56,101 bases of DNA from contig JBEDUI010000263.1 of the NCBI GenBank assembly GCA_040414495.1, positions 1 through 56,101 of the forward strand. Direction: 5' to 3'. The notes beneath the pieces are model-generated. The model was not told the DNA's origin, ran no database searches, and saw only the letters and a program-made list of their open reading frames with translations. This DNA comes from DATAVB01 sp040414495 (GTDB lineage Bacteria > Actinomycetota > Actinomycetes > Mycobacteriales > QHCD01). Both the position numbers and the translations under genes were made by a program. This document shows, piece after piece, positions 25,884 through 34,466 of the stretch (position 1 is its first letter; every line of letters starts with the position of its first letter).

Positions 25884-27923
25884 ATGGCAAAGATACCGGC
25901 TAGGTTGTCATTTCTTCACGCGTGGCGGCCTCGATTACGTCACGCCGACCGGGCGAGCGAGCCATCAGTGCATGGGTCATTGACCCATCGCATGCTGGTC
26001 GCGAGCGCCCTTCTCGCGCTGCTCGTGTCCTCGGCGTTCGCGGTGCTGCTGGTGGCGGTCCACAACGAGAGCGACGCCGCGGAGCTGGCCCGCCACTCGC
26101 AGGCGGTACTGGCCGCGGCGAATCAACTCGAGCGTCTGGTTGTCGACATGGAGAGCGGCGAACGTGGCTATCTGCTCACCGGCGAACAGCGTTTTCTGGC
26201 GCCCTGGGAGGACGCCCGAGTCGATTTCCCCAACGCCGCACGGCAGCTGACCGAACTGGTCCCCCTGTCGAACCCGCAGCACCAGAGCGCGGTGCGATTG
26301 CAGGAAATGGGTGAGTCGTACATCCGGGATTACTCTGTGCCGCTGATCGCCGCGGCCAGGCGGGGCGACCCGGCTGCCCGTAGCACCGCCTCCATCGAGG
26401 AAGGCAAGAGCCGGGTCGACGCCATCCGCGCCGAATTCGAGGCACTGGACGCCGCCGAACGCAATCTGGCGGACACCCGGGACCATGAGGCCCAGGTGGC
26501 GGCCAACCGCGCAACCCTGGCGGCGGCACTGGGAATCGCCGGCTCAGTCGTGCTGATCGTGATCTTCACCGTGTATCTGGCCCGGGCGATCGTAGTGCCG
26601 GTCCGGCGCGCCTCGGCCATGGCCGGCCATCTCGCCGGCGGTGACCTCGATGCCCGACTGCCGGAGACCGGCATCGGCGAGATCGGCCTGTTGGAACGGT
26701 CGTTCAACACCATGGGCCGGTCGTTGCACAGCAACCAGGACGAGCTGGCCCGGCTCGCCGGCGAACAGGCCGCGCTGCGCCGGGTGGCCACGTTCGTCGC
26801 CCGGGGCGTCGCGCCGTCCGAGGTGTTCGCGGTTGTGGTCGAGGAGATCGGTCAGCTGCTGGGTGCCGACGGCACCCGAATGCTGCGCTACGAACCGGAC
26901 AACTCGGTCACGGTCGTCGCGGTGTGGGGCGTCACCGCGGACAAGGTGCCGGTGGGCACGCGTACCCCGCTGACCGGTGTGAACGTGGCCTCGGAGGTGC
27001 TGCGGACCGGCGCGCCGTGTCGGATGGACAGCATGGCCGAGGCCACCGGCCCATTGCCGGAGTCGATGGCGGCCGCCGGTGTGCGGTCCACGGTCGGCGC
27101 GCCGATCGTGGTGGAGGGCCGGATCTGGGGCGTGATGACCGCGCTGGGGGTGGGTGACCGGCCGTTGGCCGCCGACGCGGAGGCGCGGTTCGTGGACTTC
27201 ACCGATCTGGTCGCCACCGCGATCTCCAACACCGAGGCGCGGACCCAGCTGACCGCGTCCCGGGCCCGGGCGGTGGACGCCACCGACCGCACGCGGCGTG
27301 CGATCGAGCGGGATCTGCACGACGGCACCCAGCAACGGCTGGTGTCGCTGAGCCTGGACCTGCGCACGATCGAGGCCCAAATGGGCGACGACCTGCCGGG
27401 GCTGCGGTCCGAGGTATCGGATGTGGCCGACGGTCTGGGCGACGCGCTCGAGGAATTGCGCGAGCTCGCCCGCGGCATCCACCCGGCGATTCTGACCGCG
27501 GGCGGGTTGGCCCCGGCGTTACGGGCGTTGGCCCGCCGGTCCCCTATGCCAGTCCAGCTGGATATCCGGAACGACAGCCGGCTGCCACAGCGGGTCGAGG
27601 TGGCCGCGTATTACGTCGTGGCCGAGGCGCTGACCAACGCGACCAAGCACGCGCAGGCGACGCTGGTGTCAGTCTCGGTCAGCCGCACCAACGGCCGGCT
27701 GCGCCTGGTGGTCAGCGACGATGGTGTCGGCGGTGCCGATCCGGCCCACGGCACCGGGCTGATCGGGTTGGTCGACCGGGTCGCGGCGTTGGAGGGAACG
27801 ATCAGCGTGGACAGCCCGGCCGGCCGTGGTACGACGCTGCGGGTCGAGTTGCCGGTCGAGCTGTCCAGTGACGGGTCGGCCGGGGATGTGCCGGCCGCCG
27901 ATTTGCCCGCCCAGGAAGGTTGA
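25884..27923 (+). CDS. CHASE3-HAMP-GAF sensor histidine kinase
   Basis: The protein has up to 679 residues: membrane helix (residues about 36-60), CHASE3 extracytoplasmic sensor (LVVDMESGERGYLLTGEQRFL), second membrane helix near 215-235, HAMP linker, GAF domain (about 300-450, LLGADGTRMLRYEPDNSVTVVAVWG), HisKA_3 with phospho-acceptor His479 (RAIERDLHDGTQQR) and HATPase (VAEALTNATKHAQ, VSDDGVGGADP, GIGLVDRV-like GLIGLVDRV). GTG 25968 is an alternative start that leaves more room for the divergent promoter. The pairing with the adjacent NarL regulator is by context. Confidence 0.92.
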   Translation: MAKIPARLSFLHAWRPRLRHADRASEPSVHGSLTHRMLVASALLALLVSSAFAVLLVAVHNESDAAELARHSQAVLAAANQLERLVVDMESGERGYLLTGEQRFLAPWEDARVDFPNAARQLTELVPLSNPQHQSAVRLQEMGESYIRDYSVPLIAAARRGDPAARSTASIEEGKSRVDAIRAEFEALDAAERNLADTRDHEAQVAANRATLAAALGIAGSVVLIVIFTVYLARAIVVPVRRASAMAGHLAGGDLDARLPETGIGEIGLLERSFNTMGRSLHSNQDELARLAGEQAALRRVATFVARGVAPSEVFAVVVEEIGQLLGADGTRMLRYEPDNSVTVVAVWGVTADKVPVGTRTPLTGVNVASEVLRTGAPCRMDSMAEATGPLPESMAAAGVRSTVGAPIVVEGRIWGVMTALGVGDRPLAADAEARFVDFTDLVATAISNTEARTQLTASRARAVDATDRTRRAIERDLHDGTQQRLVSLSLDLRTIEAQMGDDLPGLRSEVSDVADGLGDALEELRELARGIHPAILTAGGLAPALRALARRSPMPVQLDIRNDSRLPQRVEVAAYYVVAEALTNATKHAQATLVSVSVSRTNGRLRLVVSDDGVGGADPAHGTGLIGLVDRVAALEGTISVDSPAGRGTTLRVELPVELSSDGSAGDVPAADLPAQEG

Positions 27924-27930
27924 ATTTCCC

Positions 27931-27992
27931 AGGGCGCGTGTCTTAGATCCTGGGCGCCGCGCAGCAGGCCGAGGATCCAAGACACACGCCCT
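27931..27992. repeat. Imperfect palindromic repeat, copy A
   Basis: The two 20-nt ends are inverse complements at 18 of 20 positions (27931-27950 against 27973-27992; arm AGGGCGCGTGTCTTAGATCC). The centre (27950-27973) is the exact reverse complement, over 24 nt, of the centre of copy B at 42299-42322. It lies directly after the histidine kinase stop, where it can also act as a terminator. No transposase is present, so it looks like a small non-autonomous or REP-like repeat. Confidence 0.8.
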
Positions 27993-28329
27993 TGGTCCAT
28001 GCGGGCCTACGATCACCCGTCCGGCGCAGCCGCGGCCTTACCGCTAGCAGGTACCGGCCGATGCCGGTGGTCCGGAACACAAGATGGCCGCTGTCCCTGA
28101 CGACACCCACCGATCCCGGAGCCACTCTCGATGCATAGGGATTCGCCAAAACAGCGGAGAAACTGGGATGCAGCAGGTACGGATTGCGAAGCACCAGGTC
28201 GCGGCCCGCGCTCGCCGTCGTCGCGAGCGGGAGGCCGAGTTCGCGTCTGACCCGCGCGACCCGGACATCGTTCGTGTGAAGGAGAGGCAGCGGCGGCACT
28301 CGTCGGCCCGTCTGACCGACGAAAAGCAC
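27943..28329 (-). CDS. Possible small protein, unknown
   Basis: A 128-residue frame starts at GTG 28329 and has a protein-like composition (VLFVGQTGRRVP..., RDLVLRNPYLLHPSFSAVLANPY, GHLVFRTTGIGRYLLAV) with mostly G or C in third positions. GGGG precedes the start by several bases. No family is recognised, and its last 15 codons run into palindromic repeat copy A, which suggests either a repeat inserted in the 3' end or a chance frame. The region 27993-28466 otherwise contains only a strong hairpin. Confidence 0.3.
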   Translation of the reverse strand: MLFVGQTGRRVPPLPLLHTNDVRVARVRRELGLPLATTASAGRDLVLRNPYLLHPSFSAVLANPYASRVAPGSVGVVRDSGHLVFRTTGIGRYLLAVRPRLRRTGDRRPAWTKGVCLGSSACCAAPRI

Positions 28330-28355
28330 CGATTGCCCCGGGTCTAGTCGTGCCG

Positions 28356-28386
28356 CCGCGGCGAGGCGAATCTCGCCTCGCCGCGG
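28356..28386. terminator. Strong GC hairpin, possible terminator
   Basis: Two 14-nt arms (CCGCGGCGAGGCGA and its exact complement) flank a 3-nt loop. There is no U-run on either strand, so it is a factor-independent terminator only in the broad actinobacterial sense; it could also be a protein-binding hairpin. It lies between the histidine kinase and treS. Confidence 0.45.
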
Positions 28387-28551
28387 TGTGAGCCGCCCCC
28401 AGCGAGACCGGCGCCGGCCGGCCTCGTAGCTCGTACGACGTCCTCGGAATGATTCGGTAGGTTCTGTTGACCCCCCTCGATGACCTGCTCGGCGATGGGG
28501 CCGGTGGCTGTGCCCAGCTACCGCCCACCGATGTGACCACCGCACTACAGA

Positions 28552-28587
28552 CCACAGTGGACAGACCGCGAGCCATGTCCACTGTGG
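28552..28587 (+). promoter_or_regulatory. Perfect 12-bp inverted repeat overlapping the treS start
   Basis: CCACAGTGGACA (28552-28563) and TGTCCACTGTGG (28576-28587) are exact inverse complements separated by 12 nt. The candidate ATG at 28575-28577 lies at the junction of the loop and the right arm. In RNA the hairpin would cover the start codon and its upstream Shine-Dalgarno region; in DNA it could be an operator. Confidence 0.65.
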
Positions 28588-30269
28588 ATATCGCCCCGTC
28601 CGCGCCCGAACCGGCGTCCGCCCCGGTGCGGATGCTGTCCAGCGAAAGCCCGCAGCTGGGCGTTTTCTACGAGGTGATGGTCCGGTCATTCGCCGACAGC
28701 AACGACGACGGCATCGGCGATCTGCCCGGCCTGACCAGCAAGCTGGATTACCTGGCCTGGCTCGGTGTCGACACGATCTGGCTACCGCCCTTCTACCCCT
28801 CGCCCAAGCGCGATGGTGGTTACGACGTCAGCGACTACTGCAATGTCGACCCGGACGTCGGCACGTTGGACGATTTCGTTGCGCTGCTCGCTGCGGCCAA
28901 GGAGCGCAATATCAGGGTGATCATTGATTTCGTCCTGAACCACACGTCCGACCAGCACCCATGGTTCCAGCAGTCGCGGCACGAGCCGGACGGTCCGTTC
29001 GGCGACTTCTACACCTGGTCGGACACCAACACCGGGTACGCCGACGCGCCGATCATCTTCCCGGACGTCGAGGACTCCAACTGGGCGTTCGATCCGGTAC
29101 GGAAGCAGTATTACTGGCACCGGTTCTTTTCCCACCAGCCCGATCTCAACTTCGACAATCCGCTGGTACGCAAGACGATTCTGGACGTGGCCCGGTTCTG
29201 GTTGGACCTGGGCGTCAGTGGTTTCCGGCTGGACGCGGTCCCGTATCTGTTCGCCCGCGAGGGCACGCGATGCGCGCACCTGCCGGAGACGCATGAATTC
29301 CTGCGCGAAATGCGGCGGATGATCGACACCGAGTACCCCGGACGGATTCTGCTGGCCGAGGCCAACGGCTCGCCGACGGACGTGGCCGAGTATTTCGGGG
29401 CCGGCGACGAATGCCACATGGCATTTCATTTTCCGTTGATGCCACGGATGTTCATGGCGGCCCGGCGCGGGCAGGCGGGGCTTATCTCCGACGTATTGGC
29501 CGCAACCCCGGACACCCCACCGGGCTGTCAATGGGGAATCTTCCTGCGCAATCACGACGAGCTCACGCTGGAAACGGTGCAGGCCGAGGAGCGTGATTAC
29601 ATGTGGCGCGAATATGCGACCGATCCCCGTATGAAGGCCAACAACGGCATCCGGCGCCGGTTGGCCCCGCTGCTCGACCACGACACGAACCGCACGGAAT
29701 TGTTCACCGCGTTGCTGTTGTCAATGCCCGGATCACCGGTCTTGTATTACGGCGACGAAATCGGAATGGGTGACAATATCTGGCTGGGCGACCGGGATTC
29801 GATGCGTACGCCGATGCAGTGGTCATGTGACCGCAACGGTGGCTTTTCCCGGGCCGACCCGGAACGGATGTGCGTCCCGGTCAACGTGGATCCGGTGCAC
29901 GGCTACCAGGCGTTGAATGTCGAAGCGCAGGAGCGTAATCCGTCCTCGTTGCTGCAGTGGACGCGGCGCATGGTCGGTGTCCGGAAAGCCAATCCCGCCT
30001 TTGGTCAGGGTACGTACCGCGACATCGAGGGCGACAACCCGGGCGTGCTGAGCTTTGTCCGGGAATTCGACGGCGACATCATTTTGTGCGTGAACAACAT
30101 GTCGGCGTTCGCCCAGGCCGTCGCGCTGGACCTGACCGAGTGGAAAGGCCGTCAGGTGACCGAGTTGATCGGCGGCAGCATGTTCGCCGACATCGAGGAT
30201 TCTCCGTACCACCTGACGCTGGGCTCGCACGGTTTCTATTGGCTGCGGCTGACCGAACCCCGGGACTGA
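28575..30269 (+). CDS. treS: Trehalose synthase / maltose alpha-D-glucosyltransferase
   Basis: The product has 564 residues from ATG 28575 (600 if TTG 28467 is used). It interconverts maltose and trehalose (GH13 family). It shows the TreS opening LGVFYEVMVRSFADSNDDGIGDLPGL, the nucleophile Asp in FRLDAVPYLF, acid/base Glu in ILLAEANGSP, and the third acid in FLRNHDELTLE, with region II VIIDFVLNHTS. The C-terminal strand domain follows. The 3' end overlaps the convergent ROK gene by 34 bp. It is placed at the head of a sugar-metabolism block. No maltokinase fusion is seen. Confidence 0.93.
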   Translation: MSTVDIAPSAPEPASAPVRMLSSESPQLGVFYEVMVRSFADSNDDGIGDLPGLTSKLDYLAWLGVDTIWLPPFYPSPKRDGGYDVSDYCNVDPDVGTLDDFVALLAAAKERNIRVIIDFVLNHTSDQHPWFQQSRHEPDGPFGDFYTWSDTNTGYADAPIIFPDVEDSNWAFDPVRKQYYWHRFFSHQPDLNFDNPLVRKTILDVARFWLDLGVSGFRLDAVPYLFAREGTRCAHLPETHEFLREMRRMIDTEYPGRILLAEANGSPTDVAEYFGAGDECHMAFHFPLMPRMFMAARRGQAGLISDVLAATPDTPPGCQWGIFLRNHDELTLETVQAEERDYMWREYATDPRMKANNGIRRRLAPLLDHDTNRTELFTALLLSMPGSPVLYYGDEIGMGDNIWLGDRDSMRTPMQWSCDRNGGFSRADPERMCVPVNVDPVHGYQALNVEAQERNPSSLLQWTRRMVGVRKANPAFGQGTYRDIEGDNPGVLSFVREFDGDIILCVNNMSAFAQAVALDLTEWKGRQVTELIGGSMFADIEDSPYHLTLGSHGFYWLRLTEPRD

Positions 30270-31150
30270 ATCAGCGCTTGGTGCCCCTCGGTGGCCCACC
30301 AGGCCGCGCCGACCAGGGGCGCGTCCTCGCGATGTTCGGCCAGCAGGATCGGCTGGCCGTCCCGGTTCAGGCCCTCCCGGAAGCTCGACTCGAACAGGTC
30401 CCACGAGCCGGCCATGGAGCCACCGACAACGATGACATCGGGCGCGAAGCGGTCCAGCACGGGGCGCAGCGTCTCCCCGAGAATCCGCATTGCCGTCGCC
30501 AAAACCTTCGTGGCGACCGGATCGCCGGCCCGGGCCCGGATCGCGATGTCGAGCACGTCGGCGTCGGCGTCCCCGGTCACGGCTTTGTACGCCCGGCGGA
30601 TCGCGCGTCGCGATACCAGGTCCTCCAGCGGTTTGCCCTGTACGCGCAGCCGGTGCGCGCGGCCGCCCGGCGCCACGTCCGGGCCGGAGTCGACGATGCG
30701 GCCGTCGTCCAGGAACGTCGAGCCGATGCCGGTGCCGAGGGTGATCCCGACGCAGCGGTGCCACCCGGTGGCCGCGCCGTTCACCCACTCGCCCAGCCCG
30801 AACGCATCGGCGTCGTTGACGAACACCACGTCGCGTAGCTCGGCGTTGCCGGCCAGGATCGCGGCGCGCACATCGACGTCGTACAACGACTCGAACTTCC
30901 CGACGCCACGGAACTTCGCCACCCCGGTGGCGTAGTCGAACGGGTCGGGGATCGCGACGCCCAACGTTCCTGCTCCGGCCCCGAGTCCGGCCGCGGCCGC
31001 GACAAACGCGTCCAGCAATTCCTCGGCGCTGCCGTGCGAGTCGACGTCCCAGCGCTGTACCGAGCCGGCCTGGGTCCAGGTGGCCGGATCCACCAGAGCC
31101 GCGGTGACGTGCGTACCGCCGATCTCCAGAACCGGTATGGGGTCAGTCAT
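30236..31150 (-). CDS. ROK family sugar kinase
   Basis: The 304-residue protein has the actin-like ROK fold: phosphate-1 loop LEIGGTHVTAALVD, AFVNDADAFGLGEW-like FVNDADAFGLGEW and GITLGTGIGS (catalytic Asp in NDAD), then the adenosine motif IVVGGSMAGSW. It lacks the Cys-rich zinc motif that ROK repressors and GlcNAc kinases often carry, so it is likely a glucokinase- or other hexose-kinase-type enzyme. Its 5' end overlaps the upstream hydrolase gene by 8 bp, so the two are translationally coupled; its 3' end overlaps treS by 34 bp in convergence. Confidence 0.87.
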   Translation of the reverse strand: MTDPIPVLEIGGTHVTAALVDPATWTQAGSVQRWDVDSHGSAEELLDAFVAAAAGLGAGAGTLGVAIPDPFDYATGVAKFRGVGKFESLYDVDVRAAILAGNAELRDVVFVNDADAFGLGEWVNGAATGWHRCVGITLGTGIGSTFLDDGRIVDSGPDVAPGGRAHRLRVQGKPLEDLVSRRAIRRAYKAVTGDADADVLDIAIRARAGDPVATKVLATAMRILGETLRPVLDRFAPDVIVVGGSMAGSWDLFESSFREGLNRDGQPILLAEHREDAPLVGAAWWATEGHQALIQSRGSVSRSQ

Positions 31151-33071
31151 CGGCGGTAGTCAGACGCAGCACCGACACACCGTACGGCGGCAGCGGTACG
31201 GGCGCCGCAACCGGGTCACCGGAACGGGTTCGCAGCCTCGCGTTGCCGGCCATGACCGGCTTGACCCCGAGCTCGTCCGGACCGTGGTTGATCAGCCAGA
31301 CCCATCGGTCACCGGACTCGTGCACCAGCGAATCGACCGAGACCCGCGGATCGTCCACAGTGACCGGTCTCTGTAGACCGGCGTGATTCGCCAGAGCGTC
31401 GTAGAGGCGAGCGGTGTCGTCCGGGTTGACCCGGGGCGTCGACGCGCTCATGTGCTCGATCGGGTACGTGGAGAAGACGATCGAACCCGTACCGACCTTC
31501 CGCACCAGCAGCGCTGGTCGGCCGTGCCCGTCGGTCGCGACCACCTCGGCCTCGGTCGGCCGTACCGGCAGGAACGTGCGGTTGCCGGCGGTTGTCCAGC
31601 TCAGCGTGGTGCCGGCCGGCAGGTCCCCGAACTCGGCCGTGAAGCTGAACGACACCGTGTCGTCCTCGACCGGATCGAGGAGGCCGTACCGCAGTTGGTG
31701 CTCGACCCCGAACATCGCGTTCAGGTGCGAATGCCACGGCCCGCGCTGCGTGTTGTGCGCACCGGGCGAATAGGAGACGTAGACACACGCGCCGTCCCGG
31801 GCCAACTGCTCCAACTCGTACCAGGTCGGGGCGAGCAACTGCTTGGCCGACGGCACCACGTACAGCCGGGCATCGTGCGTGAGCCCGTCGCTCTCCCGGG
31901 TCGCGGCCATCGGCAGATCGGCCAGCCGGCCGGCGATGTAGGCCTGGCGCAGTACCGGTACCAGGTCGGTGCGGTCGGCCTCGACCGTGAACGGGTAAAT
32001 GGTGTCCAAATAGGACGGTACGACCAGGGCAGCGTCGACGTCGGTACGGGTGCAACGGTCGAATTCGATATCGCTCAGTAATTGGGAAAACGCGGCCAGC
32101 TCACGCAGCTGGGGTTTGGGTTGCCCGTGTTGATCGGTCAGGCCGAAATGCATTTCGAACGGATGATGCCGGTACGGGTCCTGCTCCCGGAGGTTGTCGT
32201 AATCGCTGTTGTTCCAGGCGATCCAGCCGGTAGCTCCGGCCAGCAGGCTGTTGTGCAGCGTCTGCCGGTAATAGTGCGCGGCGTTCTCGTCCGAGGTGAA
32301 ATCCGAGCTGACACCGAATTCCTCCAGTACGACCGGCGCACCGTACGTACTGGACAATTCGCAGACCCAGGCGGCCGCGTACTGCTGCCGGATCTCGTCG
32401 TCCTCCATCTTGTACACGTGCGGGCCGAGGAAGTCGCAGAGCCGGGCCTGGTCGCGCAACGAGAAGCCGGTGTCCCGGCCGGTGATCTCCAGTCCCCAGG
32501 CGCCATCGCCGAGCGAAGCCGGCTGGTGTCCACCGGCGCCGCGGATCGCTTCGAGGATCAGTTCGGCCCATGAGGCCACGGTTTCCCGGCTCGCCTCGCC
32601 GCCGTAGATCGGCATCTCGTTGCTGACCAGCCACCCGGCGATGGCCGGATGATCGGCGAACCGCCGCACGATCTGCCGGGCGAACCAGGCCTGCCGGGCC
32701 ACCATCCACACATCGCCATAAAGGTCGCGGCCTTCGCGCCAGGCCGGATCCCAGTTTTCGCCGGACATGTGCCCGACGATGAATGTCGGAATCGTGGTCA
32801 TCCCGGCGTCGATGTGTCGATCCAGGAAATCGGCGAAATGGCCGACGATTTGCTCATCGAGTACGTCCGGTTCGGGCATCACGTCCGGCCAGTAGAAAAA
32901 GGACCGGGTGAGGTTCAAACCGTGCTCGGCCAGCACCGCCAGTTCCTGCTTGATAACTGACGGATCGTAGTTGCGCCACATCAGCGGGCCACCGGTGCGG
33001 GACCAGTAGTTGGCTCCAAGCCACGTCCTACGTTGGCCGCAGGCCGTGAGAGCGGCGGTGCCTCGACGCAT
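31143..33071 (-). CDS. Clan-A glycoside hydrolase with beta-galactosidase-like C-terminal domain
   Basis: The 642-residue protein begins with a TIM-barrel in the clan GH-A style: WLVSNEMPIYGG supplies the acid/base Glu and APVVLEEFGVSSD the nucleophile Glu. The second half (residues about 370-520) contains YVVPSAKQLLAPTWYELEQLARDGACVYVSYS, a GATase1/trimerization-type domain like that in GH42, and a small beta-domain ends the protein. It resembles GH5/GH42-type enzymes; the glycosidic bond cut is unknown. AGGGGG lies 8 nt before ATG 33071. Coupling with the ROK kinase suggests that the kinase phosphorylates the released sugar. Confidence 0.8.
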   Translation of the reverse strand: MRRGTAALTACGQRRTWLGANYWSRTGGPLMWRNYDPSVIKQELAVLAEHGLNLTRSFFYWPDVMPEPDVLDEQIVGHFADFLDRHIDAGMTTIPTFIVGHMSGENWDPAWREGRDLYGDVWMVARQAWFARQIVRRFADHPAIAGWLVSNEMPIYGGEASRETVASWAELILEAIRGAGGHQPASLGDGAWGLEITGRDTGFSLRDQARLCDFLGPHVYKMEDDEIRQQYAAAWVCELSSTYGAPVVLEEFGVSSDFTSDENAAHYYRQTLHNSLLAGATGWIAWNNSDYDNLREQDPYRHHPFEMHFGLTDQHGQPKPQLRELAAFSQLLSDIEFDRCTRTDVDAALVVPSYLDTIYPFTVEADRTDLVPVLRQAYIAGRLADLPMAATRESDGLTHDARLYVVPSAKQLLAPTWYELEQLARDGACVYVSYSPGAHNTQRGPWHSHLNAMFGVEHQLRYGLLDPVEDDTVSFSFTAEFGDLPAGTTLSWTTAGNRTFLPVRPTEAEVVATDGHGRPALLVRKVGTGSIVFSTYPIEHMSASTPRVNPDDTARLYDALANHAGLQRPVTVDDPRVSVDSLVHESGDRWVWLINHGPDELGVKPVMAGNARLRTRSGDPVAAPVPLPPYGVSVLRLTTADD

Positions 33072-33150
33072 GTTTGGTAGCCCCCTGCGCGATATGTCGC
33101 TGAATTCCCATGAACAGCGCCGAGACTATATCGGTTAAGTCATCCGAGCC

Positions 33151-33213
33151 AGGGCGTATCACCGGACGCCTGGGCGCCGGCGTAGCAGGCCGAGGATTCA
33201 ACCGACCCGTCCT
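33151..33213. repeat. Palindromic repeat, copy C (degraded)
   Basis: This stretch keeps the layout of copy A: AGGGCG at its left end, a near-identical centre (GCAGGCCGAGGAT shared exactly, with two changes in the adjoining CTGGGCGCCG part) and a right end with less conserved palindromy. It lies in the 158-bp divergent promoter region between the glycoside hydrolase and the LacI regulator. Confidence 0.65.
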
Positions 33214-33229
33214 GGGTCACAATCGAAGG

Positions 33230-34249
33230 ATGCCGGTGAAGCGACCCACCATCGACGACATCGCCCGGCGGGCGAACGTCACCAAGGCAGCGGTGTCGTT
33301 CGCGTTGAACGGCAATCCCGGCGTGTCAGCCGGCACCCGGGAACGGATCCTGGCCATCGCCAAGGACGTCGGGTACCAGCCCAGCAGCGCTGCCCGCGCC
33401 CTCTCCGGCGGCCGCGCCGGCGCGTTCGGCCTGGTCATCGACCGGCCGGCCCGCAGCCTCGGCATCGAACCGTTCTTCATGGAACTCATCTCGGGCATGC
33501 AGTCCGAGCTGGCCCGGGTGCCGATCAGCCTGCTGTTCACGTTGGCCGAGGACCAGAGCGACGAGATCGCGCTGTACCGGGCCTGGTGGGCGCAGCGTCG
33601 GGTCGACGGGATCTTTCTGGTCGACGTGCGGCGCGCCGACCGGCGGTGGGCGGTGTTGGAGGAATTGGGGCTGCCGACCGTGGTGCTCGGCAATCCGCGC
33701 GACACCAGGGATTTCGCCGCGGTCTGGCACGACGACGCGGCGGCCATGCGCACCGTGCTGGAATACCTCGCCGGCCTGGGACACAAGCGGATTGGCCGGA
33801 TCGGCGGCCTGCCGGCCTTGCGGCATACGCAGATCCGCAACAGTGCATTCCGGTCGGTCTGCCGGCGACTCGGGCTGACCGGAACGATGCGCTCGGGCGA
33901 CTACACCGGCGAGCGCGGGGCGGTGCTCACCCGGGAGCTGTTGGCCGAGAGCGCCCGGCCGACCGCGATCATCTACGACAACGACGTGATGGCGATCGCC
34001 GGCCTGACCGCCGCCCAGCAGGTCGGTTTCTCGGTGCCGAGCGAGCTGTCGATCGTGGCGTGGGACGACTCGCCGCTGTGCGAACTGGTGCACCCGGCCG
34101 TGACCGCACTGCACCGGGACGTGCCCGGATACGGCGCGCACGCGGCCCGGCAGCTCATCGCGGCCAGCCAGGGTAAGCCGACATCAGGCGAATACGCCGA
34201 GGAGCCGGAACTGACGCTGCGCGGCAGTACCGGGCGACCAAGACGCTAA
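33230..34249 (+). CDS. LacI family transcriptional regulator
   Basis: The 339-residue protein has an N-terminal LacI helix-turn-helix with hinge (TIDDIARRANVTKAAVSFALNGNPGVSAGTRERILAIAKDVGYQPSSAARALSGGR) and a periplasmic-binding-protein-like effector domain. Effector-domain landmarks are IYDNDVMAIAGL and PSELSIVAWDDSPL. ATG 33230 abuts the GAAGG site, so GTG 33236, six bases on and well spaced, may be the true start. It is divergent from the glycoside hydrolase and most likely represses the sugar block. The effector sugar is not known. Confidence 0.93.
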   Translation: MPVKRPTIDDIARRANVTKAAVSFALNGNPGVSAGTRERILAIAKDVGYQPSSAARALSGGRAGAFGLVIDRPARSLGIEPFFMELISGMQSELARVPISLLFTLAEDQSDEIALYRAWWAQRRVDGIFLVDVRRADRRWAVLEELGLPTVVLGNPRDTRDFAAVWHDDAAAMRTVLEYLAGLGHKRIGRIGGLPALRHTQIRNSAFRSVCRRLGLTGTMRSGDYTGERGAVLTRELLAESARPTAIIYDNDVMAIAGLTAAQQVGFSVPSELSIVAWDDSPLCELVHPAVTALHRDVPGYGAHAARQLIAASQGKPTSGEYAEEPELTLRGSTGRPRR

Positions 34250-34251
34250 AT

Positions 34252-34278
34252 ACGTTTCTTTTACGAATTCCGAAACGT
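34252..34278 (+). terminator. Hairpin after LacI gene
   Basis: ACGTTTC and GAAACGT form an exact 7-bp dyad 3 nt after the LacI stop. The loop is AT-rich, including TTTT, and a second dyad (ACTGTGCACAGT, 34291-34302) lies close by. Termination or an operator are both possible. Confidence 0.35.
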
Positions 34279-34305
34279 TGGCGACAGTCCACTGTGCACA
34301 GTCGC

Positions 34306-34466
34306 CCTAGGACATGTTGCTGAAGTCCTTGGATGATCGTGATGGCATTCGTACGGAAATCCTTGACGTACGCCATCATGATCATGAGATCCGGTCGCGG
34401 CTACCTGCCCAAGCGCTCGACTGATCTTGGGAAAACCAAGACAAGCATCGAGCAACACGCCCTAGG
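34306..34466. mobile_element. MITE-like palindromic element, copy D (161 bp)
   Basis: Both ends are CCTAGG. Read inward from each end the termini are CCTAGGACATGTTGCT and CCTAGGGCGTGTTGCT (14 of 16 identical). The left end continues into AAGTCCTTGG, which matches copy B. The interior holds a further hairpin around GATCGTGATGGC/GCCATCATGATC (34331-34392). There is no gene within. It reaches into the stop codon of the minus-strand gene at 34462. Confidence 0.7.

Noticed and set aside
29823..30788. Minus-strand 321-residue frame across treS and the ROK gene
   Set aside because: It is a shadow of treS and ROK with no protein features.
31309..32055. Minus-strand Arg-rich frame in the glycoside hydrolase gene
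   Set aside because: It is a shadow frame of the hydrolase with typical GC-rich overlap composition.
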